A stretch of DNA of 40,870 nt from Bacteroidales bacterium. Its GTDB lineage: Bacteria > Bacteroidota > Bacteroidia > Bacteroidales > Bacteroidaceae. How positions within the stretch are numbered: the stretch's first letter is position 1; every line of letters begins with the position of its first letter. The notes under the pieces were generated by a model. The model did not search any database. It had not been told where the DNA came from and worked only from the letters and a program-made list of their open reading frames with translations. Of this stretch, positions 1-6,478 are shown piece after piece. Location of the stretch: assembly GCA_022784065.1 (NCBI GenBank), contig JALFUO010000022.1, positions 1 to 40,870 of the forward strand. The letters are read 5' to 3'. The position numbers and the translations under genes were made by a program.

Positions 1-22
1 GGGGGGTTTTGGGGGGGTTTTT

Positions 23-41
23 ACAAAACCGCCCCTACTCC
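23..41. repeat. Degenerate REP-like half element
   Basis: This stretch resembles the right end (AACGCCCCTACTCC) of the dispersed palindromic element described at 6232, 17014, 37419 and 39049. It is preceded by runs of G and T, so the left half is degraded or lies partly outside the window. A minus-strand TAACTTTG (45-52) follows directly and could serve a gene outside the window, but I find no matching -33 box. Confidence 0.4.
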
Positions 42-170
42 TCGCAAAGTTATGTATTTTTCCGCTATAAAAGCCGCTTTTCCGCGCTCCGCGTGCCCGT
101 TATGCGGCATTTTCTGTTTATTTTCGCCGAAAAATGTAGTTTTTGGGCGAAAAATGCGTCAATAGGTTAT

Positions 171-656
171 ATGAAAAGTACAAGCGAACAAGACTTTGAA
201 CGGTTGGTGCGCGACAACAAAGACACGATCTATACCGTTTGCTACATGTTCTCGAAAGACAGCGACGAAGTGGGCGACCTCTTTCAGGACATCCTTGTCA
301 ACCTGTGGCAGGGCTACGATAAGTTCCGTGGCGAGAGCAAGGAGCGTACGTGGGTGTGGCGCGTGAGTTTCAACACGTGCATCTCAGCCGAGCGCAAGAA
401 AAAGCGCCGCGAGGCCATACCCCTCGACATCGATACCGACCTCTACGACCCTGCCGACGACGACGGGCGGCAAATCAAGCAACTCTATGACCGCATTCAC
501 CGCCTCCGCCCCGTGGACCGCGCCATCGTGCTACTCTGGCTCGAAAGCATGACTTACGAAGAGATAGCCTCAATCATCGGCATCACACCGAAGAACGTCT
601 CGGTGCGCCTCTACCGCATCAAGGAAACTCTTAAAAATATGTCGGACCAAAACTAA
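171..656 (+). CDS. ECF-like sigma-70 family RNA polymerase sigma factor
   Basis: A 161-residue protein with the two-domain layout of small group 4 sigma factors. Region 2 is at about residues 8-75 (FERLVRDNKDTIYTVCYMFS and the acidic DEVGDLFQDILVNLW), and region 4 at about 105-155 (RPVDRAIVLLWLESMTYEEI followed by the helix-turn-helix segment GITPKNVSVRLYRIKETL). An open frame extends upstream to position 9, but residues encoded before 171 look like translated intergenic DNA and the ATG at 171 gives the normal family length. The next gene starts 17 bp downstream and encodes a small membrane protein, as often seen for sigma factors paired with a membrane-bound partner. Its target promoters cannot be read from this window. 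Confidence 0.85.
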   Translation: MKSTSEQDFERLVRDNKDTIYTVCYMFSKDSDEVGDLFQDILVNLWQGYDKFRGESKERTWVWRVSFNTCISAERKKKRREAIPLDIDTDLYDPADDDGRQIKQLYDRIHRLRPVDRAIVLLWLESMTYEEIASIIGITPKNVSVRLYRIKETLKNMSDQN

Positions 657-673
657 ACGCTGTCAAAAACACT

Positions 674-1267
674 ATGGATAATAATATGTTGAGTGCCGAA
701 TGGCAGGAAATGAAAGAGCAGATTGCCCTGCTCAAGAAGACCATCGAAAGGCAGGACATCGTCAACGACCGCCTCATGCGGAGCGCCATGAAGCGCAAGA
801 TGCGCAGCCTTAACCGAGAGGCGTGGTTCGCGTATGCCATGGGCGCATTTGCCCTTGTGTATTGCAACTATGTGTTCCTCGATATGGGCCTCTCGCTCGC
901 GTTCTCGCTCACCACCACCGTTTTCTTGCTTGTCGCCATCGGCTACACCGTGTGGGAGCATCGCGGATTGAGCACAGAGGAAATCGCCACGGGCCGCCTC
1001 GTGGAGGTGGGGCGCAAGGTGGCGCGCATGAAGCGGCTCGAACAGCAGTGGCTGCGCGGCGTGTTCCCGTTCCTCGCCCTATGGTTCGGCTGGTTCGTTT
1101 GGGAAATATGGCAGTACGAGGCGGATAAAGCCTATGCCCTCGGTATGATAGTCGGCGGCGCGGTGGGCGGCATTATGGGCGGCATCGTCGGATACATGCG
1201 CTACCGCAACAAGCAACGCCTCGCCGATGATATTTTAGACAATATCAAGGACGTGTGCGGGGAATAA
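674..1267 (+). CDS. Small membrane protein co-transcribed with the sigma factor
   Basis: A 197-residue protein of unknown function. The first 55 residues are charged and helical with coiled-coil character (EWQEMKEQIALLKKTIERQ). Then come hydrophobic segments at about residues 55-96 (two helices), 133-150 (FPFLALWFGWFVWEIW) and a glycine-rich helix at about 156-175 (GMIVGGAVGGIMGGIVGYM). The C-terminus is basic and cytoplasmic-like. The position 17 bp after a sigma factor gene suggests an operon partner that may control the sigma factor, but I see no classical anti-sigma zinc motif (HxxxCxxC), so that role is inference. A second in-frame ATG at 686 could also be the start. Confidence 0.7.
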   Translation: MDNNMLSAEWQEMKEQIALLKKTIERQDIVNDRLMRSAMKRKMRSLNREAWFAYAMGAFALVYCNYVFLDMGLSLAFSLTTTVFLLVAIGYTVWEHRGLSTEEIATGRLVEVGRKVARMKRLEQQWLRGVFPFLALWFGWFVWEIWQYEADKAYALGMIVGGAVGGIMGGIVGYMRYRNKQRLADDILDNIKDVCGE

Positions 1268-1340
1268 GAGCCGACTGGAATTTTCGCTCGCAACCATGCG
1301 GCCGGCCGCCATTGCCAGTCCGCGTCACAACCGGGCGCGT

Positions 1341-1372
1341 TTTGGCGAGACCGACGAAAAATCATATCTTTG
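1341..1372 (+). promoter_or_regulatory. Canonical Bacteroidetes promoter
   Basis: TTTG at 1341-1344, a 20-nt spacer and TATCTTTG at 1365-1372 match the TTTG-N19/21-TAnnTTTG consensus exactly. Transcription would begin near 1377-1380, right at the foot of the terminator-like hairpin at 1378-1421. Confidence 0.7.
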
Positions 1373-1377
1373 CATCA

Positions 1378-1421
1378 GCAGAAAGAGGAAGAGCGCGGGC
1401 TTTTCCTCTTTCTGCGTTTTT
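1378..1421 (+). terminator. Strong hairpin with U-tract
   Basis: A perfect 13-bp stem (GCAGAAAGAGGAA 1378-1390 pairing with 1403-1415), a 12-nt loop, then GTTTTTG. It could end the sigma-factor operon. It also lies immediately downstream of a perfect promoter, so it may define a very short RNA. Confidence 0.75.
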
Positions 1422-1804
1422 GGGGCAAACTATCCTATATGAGCGTAAAAATTTATCTTATAGGATAGTGAAAATTATCAGCAAGGGCGTAAAAATTTGC
1501 TCCTTTATAATTTTCCCGATGTGCTTGAAAGTGAAAATCTACCTGATTTCCATCGAATTTTTCTCGGAGCAAATTTCCATTGTCTTAATTATCCCTAAAC
1601 TTTCACGCCGCATAGCCTTAACGATTGCAAACGCGGCATAAACTCTCTGCGCAAAGCGCGAAACGGCATTAACAAGTTTTGCCTTTCTTCAATTAAGAAA
1701 CAGAAGCGGCGCGGGGGCGCGTTGTTTCCCGCCCGCCTATCCTGCACCGAGCATCGAAATACGCCCCCCATTGGAGCGGGAAACGGGAGAATGGCGGCGC
1801 GATG
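1422..1804. other. Gene-free AT-rich spacer with inverted repeat
   Basis: I see no convincing gene here. The stretch contains a perfect 11-bp inverted repeat (ACTATCCTATA 1429-1439 and TATAGGATAGT 1459-1469, 19-nt loop), which carries two copies of the TCCTATA-type motif seen in other intergenic regions. Short words such as GGCGTAAAAATTT recur. Confidence 0.5.
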
Positions 1805-1825
1805 TTACAAAATTGTAACGAAAAG

Positions 1826-1857
1826 TTTGCAAACCTTGGTTTTATTCCCTACATTTG
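1826..1857 (+). promoter_or_regulatory. Promoter of the VTC-DUF4956-DUF2490 operon
   Basis: TTTG at 1826-1829, a 20-nt spacer and TACATTTG at 1850-1857 match the Bacteroidetes consensus. The predicted transcription start (about 1861-1866) coincides with or just precedes the ATG at 1866. A dyad TTACAA-AA-TTGTAA sits just upstream at 1805-1818, a suitable position for an operator. Confidence 0.75.
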
Positions 1858-1865
1858 CCCGTGTT

Positions 1866-2648
1866 ATGGAAAAGCACGCAGAGGAATTAGCAGGGATTGT
1901 GAAAGATATGCCGCCCATCACGCTCGACGAAATGTCGTCCATCAGACTGATGAACAGAATGGACACGAAGTTCGTCACCAACGTGGAAACGCTCAAGAAA
2001 CTGCTGCAAATGGCTTGCGGCAGTTATTTCGCGCAAAACACGGGCGGACACCCTTACAGCCCCTATCAAACCACATATTGGGAAGACCCCGAGGAGCACG
2101 CCATGTTCCGCACGCATCAGTGCGGGCACAGGCCGCGCACCAAGGTGAGGGTGCGCACCTATCTCGACTCTAACCACACCTTCCTCGAAGTAAAGAAGAA
2201 GGACAACCACGGCAAGACCGCCAAGAAGCGCGTGGCTGTGCCCTCGCTCGAGGCCGTGATTAAGGAACATGCCGGCGAGGAGTTTCTCACGAAACTCACG
2301 GGCTACACTTTCGCCGACATCGTGCCCGCCCTCGGCAACCGCTTCAACCGCATCACGCTCGTGAACTACGGCAAGACGGAACGCCTGACCATCGACTTCG
2401 ACCTCCAATTCTTCAACTACGAAACGCAGGCGGAGTATGCTATGGATAATATTGCCATCATCGAACTTAAGCGCGACGGACGCGTGCCTTCGCCCATCTT
2501 GCCCCTGCTCAGAGAATTGCGCATCAAACCATCGGGGTTCAGCAAATACTGCATCGGCACGGCACTCACCAACGACCGCGTGCGCGTGAACCGCTTCAAG
2601 AAGCGCATCATCAAGATCAATAAGATTTTGGAGCGCGGGGCGCAATAA
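1866..2648 (+). CDS. VTC domain protein (polyphosphate polymerase-like)
   Basis: A 260-residue protein of the VTC family, the triphosphate-tunnel fold of the yeast polyphosphate polymerase Vtc4. Tunnel signatures visible are RLMNRMDTKF (about 27-36), the basic strand RTKVRVRTYL (91-100), FLEVKKK with an E-x-K pair (E108, K110), RLTIDFD (about 173-179), IIELKRDG (E200, K202) and KPSGFSKY (221-228). The basic and acidic residues expected to bind triphosphate and metal are therefore present and the protein is probably active or ligand-binding. There is no signal peptide or membrane helix, so it acts at the cytoplasmic face, probably with the DUF4956 membrane protein encoded next. The frame is open to 1722, but the ATG at 1866 fits the family start; an internal ATG at 1908 is an alternative if the mRNA begins at 1861-1866. 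The substrate has not been shown for bacterial members. Confidence 0.85.
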   Translation: MEKHAEELAGIVKDMPPITLDEMSSIRLMNRMDTKFVTNVETLKKLLQMACGSYFAQNTGGHPYSPYQTTYWEDPEEHAMFRTHQCGHRPRTKVRVRTYLDSNHTFLEVKKKDNHGKTAKKRVAVPSLEAVIKEHAGEEFLTKLTGYTFADIVPALGNRFNRITLVNYGKTERLTIDFDLQFFNYETQAEYAMDNIAIIELKRDGRVPSPILPLLRELRIKPSGFSKYCIGTALTNDRVRVNRFKKRIIKINKILERGAQ

Positions 2649-2725
2649 TATATCTATATCGCGAGGACCATCACAAAAATCATAACTTTACAAAAAAACC
2701 TTATTTCTTTCTCTTATTAAATGCC

Positions 2726-3406
2726 ATGAACAACCTTTTCGCAGACTTTTTCAGTTCAAGCAACTTCGCCTTTACGGCAGACATCGCACAGCTGTGCATG
2801 AGTTTCCTCATGAACCTCGTGGTCGTTTGGATCATCGTGCATTTCTTTTATTATCCCAAAGGTCACAGGCGCGACTATTACTTCACCTTTCTGATGCTCT
2901 CGGTGAGCATCTTCATGCTGATCGGCGTACTGCTCAAAGGCAGCAGCGACATGGGCATCGGCGCGGCGCTTGGGCTCTTCGCCATCTTCGGCATTATCCG
3001 CTACCGCACGGAGAGCGTGCCTATCCGCGAGATGACTTACCTGTTTTTCCTCGTGGCGCTTTCGGTGCTCAACGGGAAAGTTGACGAACTGAATTTCCTC
3101 GGGCGGCTCATCATCAACGCGCTGTTTGTCGTGGTGGTATGGGTGTCGGAGAATTTCCTCTCGGCCTACCGCGAGGGCTGCAAGTTTGTGAAGTATGATA
3201 ATATCGAACTCATCAAACCCGAACGCTACGACGAGCTTGTGGCTGACCTCGAAAAGCGCCTCGGACTGGAAATCCTGCGCGTGGACGTGGGCGCGGTGGA
3301 CTTCCTCACCGACATGACGATGCTGCGCGTGTTCTACAAAGACCCCAGCCACCGCATCAAAGCCGTGGACCGTATCCTTAAAGTGCCTGCCGACAATGCG
3401 TTTTAG
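2726..3406 (+). CDS. DUF4956 family membrane protein
   Basis: A 226-residue protein with the DUF4956 core GLFAIFGIIRYRTESVPIRE at about residues 85-104, flanked by hydrophobic helices at about 23-43, 52-72, 104-118 and 130-147. A soluble C-terminal domain (about 160-226) follows, so the protein probably sits in the inner membrane with a cytoplasmic tail. DUF4956 genes are usually found next to VTC-domain genes, as here (77 bp downstream). The stop overlaps the next gene start by 11 bp, which suggests translational coupling. The role is unknown; a transport or anchoring partner for the VTC enzyme is the simplest inference. Confidence 0.88.
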   Translation: MNNLFADFFSSSNFAFTADIAQLCMSFLMNLVVVWIIVHFFYYPKGHRRDYYFTFLMLSVSIFMLIGVLLKGSSDMGIGAALGLFAIFGIIRYRTESVPIREMTYLFFLVALSVLNGKVDELNFLGRLIINALFVVVVWVSENFLSAYREGCKFVKYDNIELIKPERYDELVADLEKRLGLEILRVDVGAVDFLTDMTMLRVFYKDPSHRIKAVDRILKVPADNAF

Positions 3407-4307
3407 ACATGTTGCTATATTATTATTGTCCGCCCTTTTCGCCGCGGTGCCGCAAATGCGCGCGGGCGACGACTTCGGGCTTTGGACGGAACTTTCGGTG
3501 GAGAAAAGCATCTGCAAGCATCTCTCCGCCGACTTCGGCTACGACTTCCGCACGGAGCAGAACCTCAATGCCATTTCGCGCCACGGCGTGTCGCTGGGGC
3601 TGAGTTACAAACCGTTCAAGACCATTAAGTTTGGCGATAAGAAAAACGCCTTCTCCGTGAAGTTCGGCACGGGCTACGCCTTCCTCCACGACCGCAACCC
3701 GCAGGAAGACAAGGGCATAAAGGCTAAGGAAAATTATACGCAGAAAGGCAAGCGCAACGGCTGGAACGTGGACTCCGTCATCGACCACGGCTATTGGCGC
3801 AACAAGCACCGCGCCTGGTTCGACGTGTCGGCAAAGCTCACGCTCGGCCGCTTCTCGCTCTCCGTGCGCGAACGCTATCAGTTCACGCGCTATAATGCCG
3901 CGACTTGCAACCGTGACACCTACCGCCAACGTTATCGCGACCTTGCCTCCCCAGGCTTTATCGGCGACACGTATGTTTATAATGGGGAGAAATATACAGA
4001 GTACGAGCAGGTTTATATTAAGGAAACCGACTACAAGGCTTCCAAAAACCGCCACTACCTGCGTTCGCGCCTTGCCCTCGACTACAACATTCCCCGCTGT
4101 CCCGTCGACCCGTTTGTCACGGTAGAGTTCAGCAACAACCTTTCCGAGGGCATGTATCTCGAAAAGACGCGCTACACCGTGGGGGCGGACTGGAAAATAG
4201 GCAAGAAGCACACGCTCTCGCTCGCCTATCTCTACGACGACGGGCAGGACGATGACAGCAACGGCAATCTGCACGTCTTGGAAATCGGATATAAATTTAA
4301 GTTCTGA
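3396..4307 (+). CDS. DUF2490 family outer-membrane beta-barrel protein
   Basis: A 303-residue protein with a signal peptide (RHVAILLLSALFAAVPQMRA), then GDDFGLWTELSVEKSICKHL, the usual opening of DUF2490 proteins. The rest is alternating beta-strand sequence rich in aromatic and polar residues (FSVKFGTGYAFL, FSLSVRERYQFTRY, HYLRSRLALDYNI, VEFSNNLSE, HTLSLAYLYDDG) and ends in LEIGYKFKF with a terminal aromatic residue, typical of barrels inserted by the Bam machinery. It is predicted in the outer membrane. The start codon lies inside the DUF4956 gene (11-bp overlap), so the cytoplasmic enzyme, inner-membrane protein and outer-membrane barrel are in one transcript. Confidence 0.82.
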   Translation: MRFRHVAILLLSALFAAVPQMRAGDDFGLWTELSVEKSICKHLSADFGYDFRTEQNLNAISRHGVSLGLSYKPFKTIKFGDKKNAFSVKFGTGYAFLHDRNPQEDKGIKAKENYTQKGKRNGWNVDSVIDHGYWRNKHRAWFDVSAKLTLGRFSLSVRERYQFTRYNAATCNRDTYRQRYRDLASPGFIGDTYVYNGEKYTEYEQVYIKETDYKASKNRHYLRSRLALDYNIPRCPVDPFVTVEFSNNLSEGMYLEKTRYTVGADWKIGKKHTLSLAYLYDDGQDDDSNGNLHVLEIGYKFKF

Positions 4308-4352
4308 CGATAAATTTCTCCCAAACTTAACTTCTTTGTAACAGATGCCGCC

Positions 4353-4360
4353 TAACTTTG
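4353..4360 (+). promoter_or_regulatory. -7 box upstream of the T9SS-sorted protein gene
   Basis: TAACTTTG matches the TAnnTTTG consensus. No TTTG is found at the ideal 19-21 nt spacing (TTTG at 4335-4338 is only 14 nt away), so the promoter is uncertain. It would yield a leader of about 80 nt containing the REP-like hairpin at 4402-4430. Confidence 0.4.
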
Positions 4361-4401
4361 CGGCGTACCTGTTCGTTTCTTTTTGCCAACTCGTTTATTT
4401 T

Positions 4402-4430
4402 GGCGGGCGTTCTGCGGAACGCCCCTACTA
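4402..4430. repeat. Single REP-like hairpin in the 5' leader
   Basis: GGCGGGCGTTCTGCGGAACG followed by CCCCTACTA is one half of the dispersed palindromic element. It forms a stem GGGCGTTC/GAACGCCC directly upstream of the gene starting at 4446. Confidence 0.65.
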
Positions 4431-4445
4431 AATTCCATTTTGCTT

Positions 4446-4895
4446 ATGAAAAGAATCCTACTCCTTCTGATGTGCCTGCCGGCCTTCGCGGCGCAGGCGC
4501 AGGACTACGGCTACCTCACGTTCCGCACGGCCGACGGCACCGAGCAGAGCATCGCCGCAGCCGGACTTAAAATCACGTTTGCCGACGGCAAGATGCTGGC
4601 TACCGCTGGCACGGAAACGCTCGACATTGCGCTCTCCGACCTCGCTTCAATGTTCTTCGCTTCAGAGCGCACCGGCATTGACACAGTCGGCGCAGGCGAT
4701 GCCGCCGCGCTGCACTGGCGCTTCGATGAGGGCGGCCTGCACGCCGCAGTTGCCGACGGCAATACTATGATCCGCCTTTACGATGCCTCGGGCAAGGCCG
4801 TGGCAAGCGGCAGAGGCGCGCTCTCCGCAAAGCTCGATAAGGGCATTTACGTGATGAAAGCAGCAGGTCAAACCATTAAAGTACTTGCACGATGA
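4446..4895 (+). CDS. Small secreted protein with T9SS-type C-terminal sorting domain
   Basis: A 149-residue protein. A signal peptide (MKRILLLLMCLPAFAAQAQ) is followed by a short module, FRTADGTEQSIAAAGLKITF, of the type found after the signal peptide in several other proteins of this window. The C-terminal ~75 residues have the look of a type A sorting domain: IRLYDASGKAVASGRG, then KGIYVMKAAGQTIKVLAR. The protein is expected to be exported by Sec and then by the type IX system to the surface. There is little sequence between module and sorting domain, so no enzymatic domain is apparent. Its stop overlaps the next start (ATGA at 4892-4895), so the two are translationally coupled. Confidence 0.75.
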   Translation: MKRILLLLMCLPAFAAQAQDYGYLTFRTADGTEQSIAAAGLKITFADGKMLATAGTETLDIALSDLASMFFASERTGIDTVGAGDAAALHWRFDEGGLHAAVADGNTMIRLYDASGKAVASGRGALSAKLDKGIYVMKAAGQTIKVLAR

Positions 4896-6142
4896 AAAAG
4901 ATATTTTCCGCAATAGCCCTTTTCTGCTGCCTCGCCCTCGCCGCTACGGCGCAGCAGCTCCGCGTGCATCAAGGCACGGTGACTTACGTGTACCCCGCCA
5001 GCCTGCTCGAAACCATGAACTATTCCGACGGCGGGCAGACGCTGACCATCTTGGGACGCTCGTTCGCCACGGCTGAAATCGACAGCATCAAGGTGACGAA
5101 CGTGCCCGGCACATTTACGCCAAACAGCATCAACGTAGATTATGCCGGCAACCGGGCGAACGTCACCGTTTCGGGCGACATTGCCGCCCTCGTCACGGTG
5201 AATGTTGACGGCGCGAACGTGAGCGTCCTTGCCGACGCCGCCTTGCAAGAGGAGGTGACCTATTACCTCTCTGGCACGTCGGCCAACGGCTCGTTCTTCA
5301 TGGACGGCGAATTTAAGAGCACCGTCGTACTCAACAATCTCAACCTCACCTCCACCACGGGCGCGGCCATCGACATTGAGAACGGCAAGCGCATCGCCGT
5401 GGTGCTGCCCGAAGGCACTGCCTCCACGCTCGCCGATGCAGCGGGCGGCATGCACAAGGCCTGCTTCTTCATCAACGGCCACGCCGAGTTTGGCGGCGCA
5501 GGCACGCTCAACCTCTCCGGCCGCACCAAGCACGCCTACGCTTCCGACGAGTACACGCAGTTTAAGAGCGGGTTCGGCACGCTTAACGTCACCTCCGCGC
5601 TTAGCGACGGCATGCACGTGGAGCAATACCTGCAAACCGACGGCGGCACGTTCAACATCACTGGCGTGCAGGGCGACTGCATCGACGTGTCGGCGACGAA
5701 GGACCCGCTCGACGAGTACAACGGCCAGACGTTCCTCAACGCCGGCACCTTCGTGCTCAACGTCGCAGCCGACGATACCAAGGGCATAAAGAGCGAAAAC
5801 GAACTGGCTTTCAGCGGCGGCAGCATCATCGCCACCGTGAGCGGCAACGGCGCGAAGGGCATCAGTGCAGGCACCAACCTGCTCGTGTCGCAAGCCGAGG
5901 GCGGCAGCACCAAGATCAAGATGACCGTGACGGGCACCACCTACATGCCCGGCGATGCCACGCTCGAATCGAAATGCCGCGGCATCAAGGTGAAGGGCAA
6001 CCTGACATTTGCCGGCGGCTTTATCGACATCTCTGCCACGGGCACCAAATCGAAAGCCATCTCCATCGACGGCGTCTTTTATTATAGCGGCGGTCAGATG
6101 ACTTGCACCGTAGATGCCGCCGGCGGTATGGTGCAAATCTAA
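4892..6142 (+). CDS. Cthe_2159-like beta-helix carbohydrate-binding protein
   Basis: A 416-residue secreted protein (signal peptide MKKIFSAIALFCCLALAATA). From about residue 95 it has the repeated short strands of the Cthe_2159/DUF4353 right-handed beta-helix: FKSTVVLNNLNLTSTTGAAI, IENGKRIAVVLPEGT, FFINGHAEFGGAGTLNLSG, DGMHVEQYLQTDGGTFNITG, DDTKGIKSENELAFSGGSI and KSKAISIDGVFYYSGGQ. Characterised relatives bind cellulose and acidic sugars. Genes of this family frequently occur with VTC and DUF4956 genes, so the context supports one surface system. It overlaps the preceding gene by 4 bp and is followed by a strong terminator at 6181-6217. No T9SS domain is evident. Confidence 0.8.
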   Translation: MKKIFSAIALFCCLALAATAQQLRVHQGTVTYVYPASLLETMNYSDGGQTLTILGRSFATAEIDSIKVTNVPGTFTPNSINVDYAGNRANVTVSGDIAALVTVNVDGANVSVLADAALQEEVTYYLSGTSANGSFFMDGEFKSTVVLNNLNLTSTTGAAIDIENGKRIAVVLPEGTASTLADAAGGMHKACFFINGHAEFGGAGTLNLSGRTKHAYASDEYTQFKSGFGTLNVTSALSDGMHVEQYLQTDGGTFNITGVQGDCIDVSATKDPLDEYNGQTFLNAGTFVLNVAADDTKGIKSENELAFSGGSIIATVSGNGAKGISAGTNLLVSQAEGGSTKIKMTVTGTTYMPGDATLESKCRGIKVKGNLTFAGGFIDISATGTKSKAISIDGVFYYSGGQMTCTVDAAGGMVQI

Positions 6143-6180
6143 ATCTAAACGATATTTTTCATTGTGAATAAAAAATAGGC

Positions 6181-6217
6181 GGGCTGCCTTGCCATAATGC
6201 AAGGCGGCCCCTTTTTT
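6181..6217 (+). terminator. Rho-independent terminator after the beta-helix gene
   Basis: A 12-bp stem (6181-6192 with 6199-6210, one G-U pair), a 6-nt loop and a run of seven T from 6212. It closes the plus-strand surface cluster. Confidence 0.85.
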
Positions 6218-6231
6218 TGGGGGGGGAAGGC

Positions 6232-6328
6232 AGTAGGGGCGTTCTGCAGAACGCCCGCCATGTGCGCTGCAAGGTATAAATCAATGAGGCAATCATATAC
6301 CGGGCGTTTTGCAAAACGCCCCTACTCC
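6232..6328. repeat. Bipartite REP-like palindromic element (copy 1)
   Basis: 97 bp. The left end AGTAGGGGCGTTCTGCAGAA plus CGCCC and the right end GGGCGTTTTGCAAAACGCCC plus CTACT are each hairpins and together form a larger inverted repeat. The right flank CCGATAAGGCG is shared with the copy at 17014. It lies between convergent genes. Confidence 0.85.
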
Positions 6329-6414
6329 GATAAGGCGGCCCGCTTTTTTTTGGCCCGCCCCGTGTAAGATGCCGATGCTTTTGCCGCAGGTAGGGTAAAT
6401 GATAGACAATAGAA

Positions 6415-6453
6415 ATCCGCATGGCGCACTCTTGCGAGCCGCGCCATGCGGAT
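6415..6453 (-). terminator. Terminator of the papain-like peptidase gene
   Basis: A perfect 13-bp stem (6415-6427 with 6441-6453), 13-nt loop, followed on the minus strand by TTTCTATT. It is 26 bp beyond the stop codon of the minus-strand gene. Confidence 0.75.
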
Positions 6454-6478
6454 AAACTTTTTGCCGCGTGCCGGAGCG

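Noticed and set aside
1-22. G/T-rich start of the window as a telomere-like or quadruplex element
   Set aside because: It abuts a degenerate REP half and the window edge; with runs this simple it is more likely a decayed left end or sequence noise.
1255-1641. 128-aa open frame in the spacer after the sigma operon
   Set aside because: It spans a promoter, a terminator hairpin and an inverted repeat, and overlaps the end of the preceding gene; codon use is not gene-like.
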